DNA of 64,000 bases from DTU089 sp964421815 (GCA_964421815.1 CAYQYT010000002.1:124001-188000); one strand, 5' to 3'. Shown: positions 51,829-60,911, counted from the first letter of the stretch. The notes: generated from the sequence alone by a model not told the origin. Numbers and translations: made by a program.

Positions 51829-54039
51829 ATGGAAATTCAGTATGTTTTGATAAACTTTATACTTCTTGCGATTATCCTTGTTATTTTCGGCAGAAAAATG
51901 GTTCTGAAAATTTTTCGCGGACGTCGTGAGAAAATAATTAAAGAACTCGATGAAGTCGAGCGTATTGAAAGCACCCGGGAGCCTGAATGTCCGGAGTTTG
52001 TTTTTGAACACCAGGAATTCTCTGAAAGTGAAGAAATTACCGATGAGAAAAATCTTGCGGAAAACAAAATAACTAAAATAGAATTGTTCGGTCAAAGGGA
52101 ATGTGACGAAGAACATCGCATAATGATTGAAAAGACCAAGAAACAATATGTGGGTATTTTAACTGAACATATTGCCCAGGTTCTTTCAAAGGAACCGTAT
52201 CTAAGTAAAATGCGAGCCATGGAGGAAAAGCAGATAGATGCAATCGTCGGTATGATTAAACTCACTCCCGGTGATATGGCATATTTAAAGCGTCACCATG
52301 TGCTTTATGTTACATTGACTTCAACATACCCCCTTTCAAAAGAACTTGTTGACAGGGTTGACAAAGCAACCACGGAACTTCTCGGGACTGTTAACGGTAA
52401 GACATCCCTTTGGGTAAAAGAAGACCCATCCCTCATAGGCGGTCTTCGTTTGCGTATAGGTGATACCGTATATGACGGAACGGTTATTGAACAACTCTAT
52501 CACTTTGAAAGACGAATCAATCGCGATCCCATTGAAACCGATGACGCCGCAAAGGAACTTCTTGCAGAGTTTTCGGAAAAAGCCAGAAATTTTGAAAAAG
52601 ATATTTTCACATACCAGTTGGGACGAGTAATGCAGGTATCCGACGGTATTTGTTGGATGGACGGCCTTGCGGACATTATGTACGGCGAGGTTATTGAGTT
52701 TGAATGTGGCGAGCGTGGTATGGTACTTGACATTCAGCCCGATAAAATCGGTTGCGTCATTTTCGGTGAATACGAAAATATCGAAAGCGGCAGTAAGGTT
52801 CGACGTGTGGGCAGAATTGCTTCCGTACCCGTTGGTGACACTTTATTGGGTAGGGTAGTGGATGCAATCGGAAACCCCATTGACGGTAAAGGTCATCTGT
52901 ATTTTACGGATAAAAGGCCCATTGAATTTCCCTCACCCGCCATATTGGACAGAGCTCCGGTTAATGCACCCCTTCACACCGGTATAAAAGCCGTTGATGC
53001 CCTTGTACCCATCGGAAAAGGTCAGCGAGAACTTATAATCGGTGACAGACAGACGGGTAAAACCGCACTTGCAGTTGACGCAATTATTAACCAAAAGGGT
53101 AAAGATACAATTTGTGTCTATGTTGCCATAGGTCAAAAGGAAACAACGGTTGCGGAAATAAAGAGCCGTCTTGAGTCCTGTGGTGCCATGGATTATACGG
53201 TTATTGTTGATGCAAATGCATCCGGTTCGGCTGCCACTCAGTATATTGCGCCTTTCTCGGGTACGGCAATCGCTGAATACTTTATGTATTCGGGCAGGGA
53301 CGTTCTCATTGTATATGACGATCTTTCCAAGCACGCGGTAGCATACAGAGAACTATCTCTTTTGCTTCACAGACCTTCGGGACGTGAGGCTTACCCCGGT
53401 GATATATTCTATTTACATTCAAGACTTCTTGAGCGTTCCGCTCATTTGTCGGAGGATTTGGGCGGCGGTTCCATTACCGCTCTGCCCATAATAGAAACCT
53501 TGGGCGGAGATATTTCCGCGTACATTCCCACCAATGTTATTTCCATTACGGACGGTCAGATTTTCCTTGAGGGCGAACTTTTCAATGAGGGTCAACGTCC
53601 TGCGGTTAATGTGGGACTTTCCGTTTCACGTGTGGGCGGTGCGGCTCAGACAAAACTTATGAAGCAAATGGCGGCAAGCCTAAGAACAAGACTTGCTCAA
53701 TACAGAGAACTTGCGGATTTCACCCAATTGGGTTCCGATATTGACGAGGTTACCGCCAAAGTACTGAATTCAGGTGCTCACTTAATGGAGGCATTGAAGC
53801 AGGGAAGATATGAACCCATTGAGGACTGGCAACAGGCAATTCTCTTGTTTGCTGTAACAGAAGGCTTTTGCGACCATATTGAATTGGAAAAAATGGCGCA
53901 ATTTGAAAAAGAACTTTTCGTATATATGCAGGAAAACTGCATGGATATTGTTTCAGTTCTTAAAACGGGTGCAAAAGCTGACAAGGAACTTCTTGAAAAA
54001 ATCAGAGAAGCCATATCTGCCTTTAAAGAGAGGTTTTAA
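51829..54039 (+). CDS. atpA: ATP synthase b'-delta-alpha fusion protein
   Basis: One uninterrupted 736-codon frame contains three subunits. Residues 5-21 are a membrane helix followed by RRREKIIKELDEVE-like b-type sequence (to about 47). Residues 50-90 are an acidic, probably flexible linker, and 95-150 are helical. Residues about 158-230 match the delta/OSCP C-terminal domain (STYPLSKELVDRVDKA; DPSLIGGLRLRIGDTVYDGT). From about 245 the alpha subunit follows: VMQVSDGICWMDGLADIMYGE in part, the P-loop GDRQTGKT (405-412) and a full catalytic and C-terminal domain. The delta N-terminal helical bundle and the extreme alpha N-terminus, which normally bind each other, are reduced. No separate atpH exists. 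Alpha occurs three times in F1, so the fusion poses a stoichiometry problem. Confidence 0.93.
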   Translation: MEIQYVLINFILLAIILVIFGRKMVLKIFRGRREKIIKELDEVERIESTREPECPEFVFEHQEFSESEEITDEKNLAENKITKIELFGQRECDEEHRIMIEKTKKQYVGILTEHIAQVLSKEPYLSKMRAMEEKQIDAIVGMIKLTPGDMAYLKRHHVLYVTLTSTYPLSKELVDRVDKATTELLGTVNGKTSLWVKEDPSLIGGLRLRIGDTVYDGTVIEQLYHFERRINRDPIETDDAAKELLAEFSEKARNFEKDIFTYQLGRVMQVSDGICWMDGLADIMYGEVIEFECGERGMVLDIQPDKIGCVIFGEYENIESGSKVRRVGRIASVPVGDTLLGRVVDAIGNPIDGKGHLYFTDKRPIEFPSPAILDRAPVNAPLHTGIKAVDALVPIGKGQRELIIGDRQTGKTALAVDAIINQKGKDTICVYVAIGQKETTVAEIKSRLESCGAMDYTVIVDANASGSAATQYIAPFSGTAIAEYFMYSGRDVLIVYDDLSKHAVAYRELSLLLHRPSGREAYPGDIFYLHSRLLERSAHLSEDLGGGSITALPIIETLGGDISAYIPTNVISITDGQIFLEGELFNEGQRPAVNVGLSVSRVGGAAQTKLMKQMAASLRTRLAQYRELADFTQLGSDIDEVTAKVLNSGAHLMEALKQGRYEPIEDWQQAILLFAVTEGFCDHIELEKMAQFEKELFVYMQENCMDIVSVLKTGAKADKELLEKIREAISAFKERF

Positions 54040-54041
54040 AT

Positions 54042-54860
54042 ATGCCCGATATTGAAATGTTAAAAAAACAACTTCGGGGTATAAAATCAACCCAAAAACT
54101 GACAAAGGCAATGAAAACCGCCTCAACGGTAAAATTTTCAAAGTTGAAATCGGTTTACGATGGGTATTCGGAATATGGCAGGGAATGTGCCGATATGCTT
54201 GATAAATACGGAACAGAGTTTACCGAGTATATGGGTAAAGTTAATGAAGAAGCACCCGTTGCCGTAATTGTGATGGCATCCAATCGAGGTCTTTGTGCTA
54301 AGTTCAACTCCGAGATTTTTGAACTTGCGCTTTCGGAAATCCAAAAACACGAAAGGGTTTATCTTGTTGCCTGTTCAAAAAAAGCGGTTAGTTACTTTGC
54401 TTCAAAAAAGGTTAAGGTTGATAAAAGCTCCGTTATTTCCGATGTGCCCACATACGAGGAAATATCGTTGATTCTGGATGAAATAACAGATTTGCGAAAA
54501 AAAGGCAAGGTATCAAATGTTTATGTGGTTTATTCAGAATATTATAATATGTTAAACCAAAAGCCATCCGTTAAAGAACTGTTTTCTTCCAAAAAGGAGG
54601 AGCAGAACGGGGAATTGTTTTGTATTCCCGACAGAAGCACTATTATTTCACAAACGGCACAAAGGGTTTTTAAGGCAATGTTTTATGAGTTGGCATTGGA
54701 AACTGCCATGGGAGCGCAAGGCTCCACTCTTATGACAATGCGTTCCGCATACGATACCGCAACGGAATATTGCGAGAATCTTGAATCTCAAATCAATCAT
54801 ATAAGACAAAGTGCCGTTACTGCGGATGTAATTGAAACATCCTCGGAGCACAACGAATAA
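54042..54860 (+). CDS. atpG: ATP synthase F1 subunit gamma
   Basis: Gamma is the central rotor shaft. The 272-residue product has the conserved N-terminal helix (LKKQLRGIKSTQKLTKAMKT) and C-terminal helix (MRSAYDTATEYCENL, INHIRQSAVTADVIE), with the Rossmann-like middle (IVMASNRGLCAKFN). It is slightly shorter than typical (about 285). It starts two bases after the fusion gene's stop. Confidence 0.94.
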   Translation: MPDIEMLKKQLRGIKSTQKLTKAMKTASTVKFSKLKSVYDGYSEYGRECADMLDKYGTEFTEYMGKVNEEAPVAVIVMASNRGLCAKFNSEIFELALSEIQKHERVYLVACSKKAVSYFASKKVKVDKSSVISDVPTYEEISLILDEITDLRKKGKVSNVYVVYSEYYNMLNQKPSVKELFSSKKEEQNGELFCIPDRSTIISQTAQRVFKAMFYELALETAMGAQGSTLMTMRSAYDTATEYCENLESQINHIRQSAVTADVIETSSEHNE

Positions 54861-54879
54861 TTTACAGGAGGAAAAATTC

Positions 54880-56271
54880 ATGGCAAAAGGTTCTGTGGGA
54901 ATGGTTCTTAGAATCACAGGCCCTGTTGTTGATATTCTATTTGATCCGTTTAATATACCCGATATTTTTCACGCTGTAACTATTGAGCATAATGGTGAAA
55001 CATACGTATTGGAAGTTTCCCAACACCTTGGGGACGGCGAGGTAAGATGTATTTCTATGCAATCCACCGACGGTATGTCCAGAGGCCTTACGGCAATTGA
55101 TACCGGTGAGCCCATAACAATCGGTGTGGGTGAGGCGACCCTCGGCAGAATGGTTAATGTTATGGGCGAACCCATAGATAAAAAAGAGCCTGTAAAAACC
55201 GAGGAAAAATGGCCCATTCACCATCCGGCTCCACGATTTTCCGATATTGTTGCGGCGGACGAGGTCCTTGAAACGGGTATCAAGGTTATTGACCTTATGG
55301 CTCCCTACGTAAAAGGCGGAAAAATCGGTCTTTTCGGCGGTGCGGGTGTTGGTAAAACTGTTCTTATTATGGAACTTATCAGAAACATCGCCTTTGAACA
55401 TGACGGCTACTCCGTATTTGCAGGTGTTGGCGAACGTTCAAGAGAGGGTAATGACCTATATAATGAAATGAAACAATCGGGTGTTCTTGATAAAACCGCT
55501 CTTGTTTTCGGACAGATGAACGAAACGGCGGGTGCCCGTTTGAGAGTACCCCTTGTAGGTCTTACCATGGCGGAATATTTCCGTGAAAACTCCCATAAGG
55601 ACGCTCTTTTGTTTATAGATAATATTTTCCGTTTTTCCCAGGCAGGTAGCGAGGTTTCCGCACTTTTGGGCAGAATGCCATCAGCGGTTGGTTATCAGCC
55701 CACCCTTGCAAGTGAAATGGGTAAATTGCAGGAACGCATCGTTTCGACAGGTAACGGCTCCATTACATCGGTTCAGGCAGTATATGTACCGGCGGACGAC
55801 CTTACGGACCCTGCTCCCGCCACAACATTCACCCATCTTGATGCAACCACCGTTCTTTCAAGAAGAATTGTTGAATTGGGTATTTACCCCGCCGTTGACC
55901 CCTTGGAGTCATCTTCAAGAATGTTAACTCCCGATGTTGTGGGAGAAAGACATTACAAAGTAGCAAAAGAAATTCAGCGAGTGCTTCAAAAATATCGCGA
56001 ACTTCAGGATATTATTGCCATTCTCGGTATGGATGAACTTTCCGATGAAGACAAGATTTTGGTTAAACGTGCAAGACGAATCCAACGATTTTTCAGTCAG
56101 CCCTTCCATGTTGCAGAGAGTTTTACCGGTTCAAAAGGTGCTTATGTTCCCCTTGAAGCCACAATAAGCGGTATGGAAGATATTTTGAGCGGTAAGTGTG
56201 ACGATATACCCGAACAATGCTTTCTTATGTGCGGTACCATTGATGAAGTTTATGAAAAAGCTAAGCAATAA
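54880..56271 (+). CDS. atpD: ATP synthase F1 subunit beta
   Basis: Beta carries the catalytic sites. The product is 463 residues from ATG 54880, which has ACAGGAGG upstream; an in-frame start inside atpG is unlikely. Motifs are the P-loop GGAGVGKT, the catalytic Glu in GVGERSREGND, DNIFRFSQAGSEVSALLGRMPS (DNIFRFSQAGSEVSALLG), and the DELSDE loop near the C-terminus, which contacts gamma and epsilon. Confidence 0.96.
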   Translation: MAKGSVGMVLRITGPVVDILFDPFNIPDIFHAVTIEHNGETYVLEVSQHLGDGEVRCISMQSTDGMSRGLTAIDTGEPITIGVGEATLGRMVNVMGEPIDKKEPVKTEEKWPIHHPAPRFSDIVAADEVLETGIKVIDLMAPYVKGGKIGLFGGAGVGKTVLIMELIRNIAFEHDGYSVFAGVGERSREGNDLYNEMKQSGVLDKTALVFGQMNETAGARLRVPLVGLTMAEYFRENSHKDALLFIDNIFRFSQAGSEVSALLGRMPSAVGYQPTLASEMGKLQERIVSTGNGSITSVQAVYVPADDLTDPAPATTFTHLDATTVLSRRIVELGIYPAVDPLESSSRMLTPDVVGERHYKVAKEIQRVLQKYRELQDIIAILGMDELSDEDKILVKRARRIQRFFSQPFHVAESFTGSKGAYVPLEATISGMEDILSGKCDDIPEQCFLMCGTIDEVYEKAKQ

Positions 56272-56282
56272 GGAGTACGTGT

Positions 56283-56564
56283 ATGAATAAACTTACTCTT
56301 AAAATTGTGACACCTAATGAAAAGGTGGAATCCGTTGAATGTGACAGTATTCAGTTAACTGTCAGCGATAACGAAAAAGGAAAAGGCGGAGGCAGTTACG
56401 GAATTAAGCAAGGACACGTTGAAAGTCTTATTTCTTTAAATGAAGGCAGAATAAAAGCCTTTTTAAAGGGCGAAACGGTTCTTTGCGGAAAAAGTAAGGG
56501 CGGTTTTGCAACCATTAAAAATAATGTTGTTACAGCCGTAGTTGACAGTTTTGTAAAAGAATAA
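56283..56564 (+). CDS. atpC: ATP synthase F1 subunit epsilon, short form
   Basis: Epsilon links gamma to the c-ring and, through C-terminal helices, inhibits ATP hydrolysis. The 93-residue product keeps only the N-terminal beta-sandwich (LKIVTPNEKVESVECDSIQL; GSYGIKQGHVESLISLNEG). The two C-terminal helices (about 45 residues in typical proteins) are absent. The first loop holds a glycine- and lysine-rich insertion (SDNEKGKGGGS). Short epsilon chains are known in a few bacteria. It is the last gene, followed by a strong terminator. Confidence 0.88.
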   Translation: MNKLTLKIVTPNEKVESVECDSIQLTVSDNEKGKGGGSYGIKQGHVESLISLNEGRIKAFLKGETVLCGKSKGGFATIKNNVVTAVVDSFVKE

Positions 56565-56567
56565 ACA

Positions 56568-56603
56568 TGAGCGTTTGAATTGACTTCAAACGCTCATTTT
56601 TTC
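56568..56603. terminator. Terminator of the ATP synthase operon
   Basis: A perfect 11-base stem (GAGCGTTTGAA / TTCAAACGCTC) with a short loop is followed by ATTTTTTC. It also lies downstream of the convergent DUF975 gene. Confidence 0.92.
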
Positions 56604-56615
56604 TATTACGAGGGA

Positions 56616-57551
56616 TTATTCATTTGTCGGAAAATTTGGAGTTTCGGGAGTATTGTTTATATCGCTTTCAACGGGTTTATAAACAATATTCTGTGCAGCG
56701 GGTGACTGCTGTGCGGCATTGTTTTGATAATAAGTATTTGTATTCTGTGTGTTCTGATACTGATTGAATGTGGGAGGAACATCTTCAAACTGTTGATAAT
56801 CGGGGACATCGAAAGGTGTTATTCTGCCCTCAATGATTGCCTCGTTTCTTATTTTATCAAAGAACTCGACGTGTGTTGCCTGTATATAGGGATTAGCATA
56901 GAATACACCAACAACCGAAAAAGTGAGCATACTCAAGATATTCCAACCTAAAAAAGAAAGTTCCAATACAAATAAATCAAGTTTGTTTCCGTTCATAATT
57001 GTTTTACTCAATCGGAAGGCTTCATCCTTGCTTAGATCGGGGCGAACTGCAAGTATATAATCAATTGCCCAGTATTCAAAATCCTTTATGATACCGGGTA
57101 TAATGAAAAGCAGGCTCCATAGCATCACATAAATGAATTTTAAAACTGAAATTTTGGCAATATTCAAAAATGTTTTGTCCCGGAAGTTTGCAACCACTTC
57201 GTTGATTTCAACTTTGTGATTTCTTCTTAACTTCATAAAATAGCGAATGCCGCCGCATCTTAAGGAACTGAAAACAAAAATGCTTAAAATAATTCCGCAG
57301 ATTGCCGCAACAACGGCGACAGTGCCTACTAATGCCGCAACGCCCGAAGATAAGAAATCCGAGAAAAAGTCAGAAAAACCGCTTGCTGAAAATTCCTCTA
57401 TGAATCCGCCGTTAAATTCTTCTTCAAAGTTGAAATTAAACCTACTTACGCCGCCCGTGCCGAGAGTCATTAAAAATGCCACTATAACACTGTGCCAATA
57501 ATTTTTACGAAAAACTTTTTTTGCGTTTTCTTTTAACAGGGTTCTGTCCAA
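56616..57551 (-). CDS. DUF975-family membrane protein
   Basis: The 311-residue product has about five to six membrane helices in its first 230 residues, with the DUF975 features LLKENAKKVFRKNYWHSV at the start and IPGIIKDFEYWAIDYILAVRPDLS in the middle (IPGIIKDFEYW, the ILA-RPDLS element). The C-terminal 75 residues are Asn/Gln/Pro-rich and probably disordered. The start is TTG 57551, eight bases after AAGGAG; GTG 57560 abuts that site. Function is unknown in the family. Confidence 0.82.
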   Translation of the reverse strand: MDRTLLKENAKKVFRKNYWHSVIVAFLMTLGTGGVSRFNFNFEEEFNGGFIEEFSASGFSDFFSDFLSSGVAALVGTVAVVAAICGIILSIFVFSSLRCGGIRYFMKLRRNHKVEINEVVANFRDKTFLNIAKISVLKFIYVMLWSLLFIIPGIIKDFEYWAIDYILAVRPDLSKDEAFRLSKTIMNGNKLDLFVLELSFLGWNILSMLTFSVVGVFYANPYIQATHVEFFDKIRNEAIIEGRITPFDVPDYQQFEDVPPTFNQYQNTQNTNTYYQNNAAQQSPAAQNIVYKPVESDINNTPETPNFPTNE

Positions 57552-57566
57552 AAAAATCACTCCTTG

Positions 57567-59291
57567 TTATTGGGCTTTGATTCTGTAAACTTTTACACCG
57601 TGTGGGGGAACGGAGGTCTTAATTTTATGGGATTCTGTAAAGGTTTCACCATCCCATACCTCTGTGATTTCGTATTCCTTTGCAAAGGGAAGATCAACAT
57701 AGGGGTCATTATGGAGTTTTTGAATGGGCATCTCCATTTCTTTAACCTGTGTTGTTTTGTTAAGGAAACAAAGGGCAAGTTCTTTGTTTTCCAATGGCTT
57801 TACAAGAATATCGGTTACGCCGTTAGTGTATATTCTTTTTGCCTGCATACCCCGTTTGTCCTGGTCTATTGCTATAAGTTCCTTGTTTTTGAGGATTTCA
57901 AGGACTTTGTTGTCCTCATCAACTGTTCCGTCGGGGTTAATAAACTTTCTCACATCGTTTCCGAGAATAAGGGGAGCCGCCATCATACACCAAAGGGAGA
58001 AATGGGTTTTATTTTCTTCCATATTTAACTTACCCACACCCACTTCAAGCATATCCGGGTCGTTCCAGGCGCCTATTCCCGCGTGTTTGTAAAGTCTGAC
58101 ATTGAATTCATAAATGAGAATCATTGAAGTCCAGTTTGCTTTAATATCATGGGTGGTTCTCCAAAGATTGCCCGCGGTTGCACCCCATTTCCAGGGTTGA
58201 TTCATACCCCATTCGCAAATGGAATAGCAAATGGGCTTTTCCTCCGTGCCGTTCTTTTGGGCGAATTCCTTGGTTGCTCGTTTAAGTTCCTTGCCCATAA
58301 GGGTGTATTGACGCTGTGCGGAGTCCATACGGGAGGCAACGGGGTTATAGAATTTTAATGTGTTAATACCTTTTTTCAAACTAACTACAACTTGAAGTCT
58401 GCCATCGGGAGTGAATCCCTTTGAAGCAGGGAAATTGCAGTCATATTCCTTTTCGCTGTTTACGAGGCAAACAAGGAATTTTTTCTTGAGTCCGCCTTTT
58501 CTGAAAACGATTGTAAGGGAGTATTCTCCGTCCTCGGGAACTTCAACTGTATCAAAGAGAAGTTCTCCCAGACCGCCGCAAAGACCGCCCACCATATAAC
58601 CGCTTTCAACCTTTTCGTCGGCTACAACTTTTGCGTCCTTGAGGACTATTCCGTGTTCTGCCTGAATTTCGCAGAAATCCCTTTCACCGGGTTTGCCCAA
58701 GGTTATTTTAATAATTTCAGGGGCGATGGTGGGGATTGCTTCATTGTGACAGAAGTCATATTTGAAGTATTCAACACCCCACTCCGCAAGAGTGTCTGCA
58801 TCCGTGGCTTCATTGTAAAGGCTTGCGGGAAGATCCTCGCATGTAAGAGTACCGTTTGAGGTATAAAGTCCAACTTTAAATCCAAGTTCGTTAATTTCTT
58901 CAATAAGGGGTTTGATACCTCGGGGGAATCTTGTAAGGTCACCCTGAAGTTTGCCGTCGGGTGTTCTCATGGAACTTTGCCAACAGTCATCAAGATTGAC
59001 ATATTGATAACCTACATCAAGTAATCCTGTTTTTTTCATTGCCACTGCAATATCGGTAATAAGATTTTCGTCAATGGTATTGCGGAATGTGTTCCAACTG
59101 CTCCAACCCATTGGGGGAGTTAATGCTACTCCGCTGTTATATTTTTCCGTATTTGCCACATGTACCTGTGTGGAAGCAAGGGCTTTTTTAGCCATACAAG
59201 CAGGGCAAATCTCTTTACTTTTCAACTTTTTACCTAAAACGAATCCGGCACCCGCACCTGCGATTAAGGCACTTGCTTTCTTAAAATTCAT
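57567..59291 (-). CDS. GH27 alpha-galactosidase with inserted domain
   Basis: The enzyme releases terminal alpha-galactose (or alpha-GalNAc) with retention. The 574-residue product has a short hydrophobic N-terminal segment (about 6-20, ALIAGAGAGFVLG) with basic residues and a CPAC pair, which may anchor it. The barrel starts with LTPPMGWSSWNTF, followed by NLDDCWQ, RFPRGI and the nucleophile Asp179 in YFKYDFCHNE. Residues about 190-330 are an inserted beta-rich domain resembling a carbohydrate-binding module. The barrel then resumes with CYSICEWGMNQPWKWG and the acid/base region AWNDPDMLEVG. A C-terminal beta-sandwich ends the protein. Start ATG 59291 follows AAAGGA. It begins five bases after the phosphoesterase gene. 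Confidence 0.88.
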   Translation of the reverse strand: MNFKKASALIAGAGAGFVLGKKLKSKEICPACMAKKALASTQVHVANTEKYNSGVALTPPMGWSSWNTFRNTIDENLITDIAVAMKKTGLLDVGYQYVNLDDCWQSSMRTPDGKLQGDLTRFPRGIKPLIEEINELGFKVGLYTSNGTLTCEDLPASLYNEATDADTLAEWGVEYFKYDFCHNEAIPTIAPEIIKITLGKPGERDFCEIQAEHGIVLKDAKVVADEKVESGYMVGGLCGGLGELLFDTVEVPEDGEYSLTIVFRKGGLKKKFLVCLVNSEKEYDCNFPASKGFTPDGRLQVVVSLKKGINTLKFYNPVASRMDSAQRQYTLMGKELKRATKEFAQKNGTEEKPICYSICEWGMNQPWKWGATAGNLWRTTHDIKANWTSMILIYEFNVRLYKHAGIGAWNDPDMLEVGVGKLNMEENKTHFSLWCMMAAPLILGNDVRKFINPDGTVDEDNKVLEILKNKELIAIDQDKRGMQAKRIYTNGVTDILVKPLENKELALCFLNKTTQVKEMEMPIQKLHNDPYVDLPFAKEYEITEVWDGETFTESHKIKTSVPPHGVKVYRIKAQ

Positions 59292-59296
59292 ATATC

Positions 59297-60427
59297 TCAA
59301 TCCTTTCTGTTTGACAGTTTTTTTACTATTGTTGTAAGGGCGGCAATTCCCCCTATGCCTGCGGCAACCTTTGCCGCTTTGTGCATATTTATGCTTTGCC
59401 TGTCGGTAATTCTTTTTTCAATGGGGCCCAAACAGTTGCACTCCAACCCTAATTCTTTGAAATGATATATTTTTGATTTCACTGCCATGGGATTATCTTC
59501 ATTGACGGTTGTAATTCTGACAGCGGAGCGGCAACCGTCCGTGTAACAACAAAAACCGCTTGTTTTGTTTTGACCAAGCATAATGCCGTCAACAAAGCCT
59601 GTGAAATCGTTGAGATGGTCGTGTCCGAAGAATGCGGCTGTAATATCGCCGGTTTTTTTCCAACTCTCAAACTGACCGCCGTTAATTTTGGGGGTTGCGG
59701 GAGGTTCTCCCAAATAGCCCTCCACACCGTCCTTGAGAACATACCTTTTATTACCGTCCTCAACACAGACAAAACGTTCCGATGGGGTGGCTTCCCTTAA
59801 AAGTTCGTATTCCTCGCAAACGGGAATGTGTTGAAAGAGAATGGCGGGGATTGTTTCGCCCCCGTGGGATGCTTTAATATCTGCCGCTTTGTTCTCATAC
59901 CATTGAATTTGGTCCTCATGGACCCAATCGTAGTATGAAATGCCACGGTCATCACAAAGATTGTTGGAGTCCAGAAACCAAAGGTTTAAAACATCTTTAG
60001 TACCCTCGGAATTTTTTACAAGTATATTGCAGTTGAAATTCCCTCGGGGAGCGGTGGGGTCATTTTTACCCACGCAGGTTTTTATTTCTTCGTAGGCTTT
60101 TACAATCAGTTCTTCCTGCCCTACATCGTGTTCGTGATTGCCAAGCACATAACAGAAAGGAATCTCTGCCTCAAGTATGGGTTTTAAAATATCACGTAAA
60201 GCCGCTTTGTAATCCCCAAAGTCCTCGGACTCATCCCTCTCGTTGAGAGTGTCACCCATAAGCACAATTAAATCGGGCTTAAAAGCGAGTATTCCCATTT
60301 TAATAAGGTTATGCATATCTTCCCGTTTTTTGCGTTTTTCACGGGTGTCAAGATATAGGTGCTCGTGCAAATCACCCAAGGACATTATTGTGAATTTGCC
60401 GTTGTTGAATTTAAGTTCTTTTTTCAT
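59297..60427 (-). CDS. Calcineurin-like metallophosphoesterase with hydrophobic C-terminus
   Basis: The 376-residue product has the motifs IMSLGDLHEHL, VLMGDTLNERD, VLGNHEHD, LFQHIPV and FFGHDHLND, a complete metallophosphoesterase site. A C-terminal segment (AAKVAAGIGGIAALTTIVKKL) is hydrophobic with basic ends and could attach it to the membrane. The sequence is nearest to purple-acid or Icc-like phosphatases of Clostridia; the substrate is unknown. The start at 60427 has GGAG upstream. The GH27 gene follows directly, so both are probably expressed together. Confidence 0.85.
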   Translation of the reverse strand: MKKELKFNNGKFTIMSLGDLHEHLYLDTREKRKKREDMHNLIKMGILAFKPDLIVLMGDTLNERDESEDFGDYKAALRDILKPILEAEIPFCYVLGNHEHDVGQEELIVKAYEEIKTCVGKNDPTAPRGNFNCNILVKNSEGTKDVLNLWFLDSNNLCDDRGISYYDWVHEDQIQWYENKAADIKASHGGETIPAILFQHIPVCEEYELLREATPSERFVCVEDGNKRYVLKDGVEGYLGEPPATPKINGGQFESWKKTGDITAAFFGHDHLNDFTGFVDGIMLGQNKTSGFCCYTDGCRSAVRITTVNEDNPMAVKSKIYHFKELGLECNCLGPIEKRITDRQSINMHKAAKVAAGIGGIAALTTIVKKLSNRKD

Positions 60428-60447
60428 ACAATCTCCGAATGAATTTT

Positions 60448-60476
60448 CAAAAAAAGCCGTCCGCATTGGGACGGCT
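60448..60476 (-). terminator. Terminator of the DUF4234 gene
   Basis: On the minus strand AGCCGTCC and GGACGGCT form an 8-base stem followed by seven T. It lies before the phosphoesterase start. Confidence 0.88.
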
Positions 60477-60482
60477 GAGTTT

Positions 60483-60911
60483 TTATTCAGCAGCTTCGGT
60501 TGCTTCAACGGGAGTTTCTTCAACAGGAGCTTCTGCTACGGGAGCGGGCTCAATAGTTGTATTGTATGCCGCTGCAAGTTTGTTAAGATATTTGATTTTG
60601 TAAACGCTGCTTACGAAGGGAACGATCTTCCAAAACATTACGAACATACCGCCGTGTTTAAGAGTTACGTTGTAATCCTTTGCTTTCTGATACATTCTTT
60701 CAGCCATCTGGTAGTTCCATACAAGAGTGTAGATACCGAAACTGAAAATATCGAGAAGGAAAACGAGAATGTAATGTCCGCTTTCTTTGTCGTCACCGTC
60801 GCAAACTTTGTTAAGGTCATTTGTCCATTTTGTCCAGAAGAAAAGGCCGTAGATGCCAAGGGTTATAATGTTGAGGAAAATATATTTTCCTGTTTTTCTT
60901 TTTTTAATCAT
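60483..60911 (-). CDS. DUF4234-family membrane protein
   Basis: The 142-residue product has two or three membrane helices with the family pattern YIFLNIITLGIYGLFFWTKW and FLLDIFSFGIYTLVWNYQMAERM (in part: ITLGIYGLFFW and FSFGIYTLVWNY). A C-terminal tail of about 30 residues is Glu/Ala/Pro-rich (APVAEAPVEETPVEATEAAE). Function is unknown. The gene has its own promoter and terminator. Confidence 0.82.
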   Translation of the reverse strand: MIKKRKTGKYIFLNIITLGIYGLFFWTKWTNDLNKVCDGDDKESGHYILVFLLDIFSFGIYTLVWNYQMAERMYQKAKDYNVTLKHGGMFVMFWKIVPFVSSVYKIKYLNKLAAAYNTTIEPAPVAEAPVEETPVEATEAAE

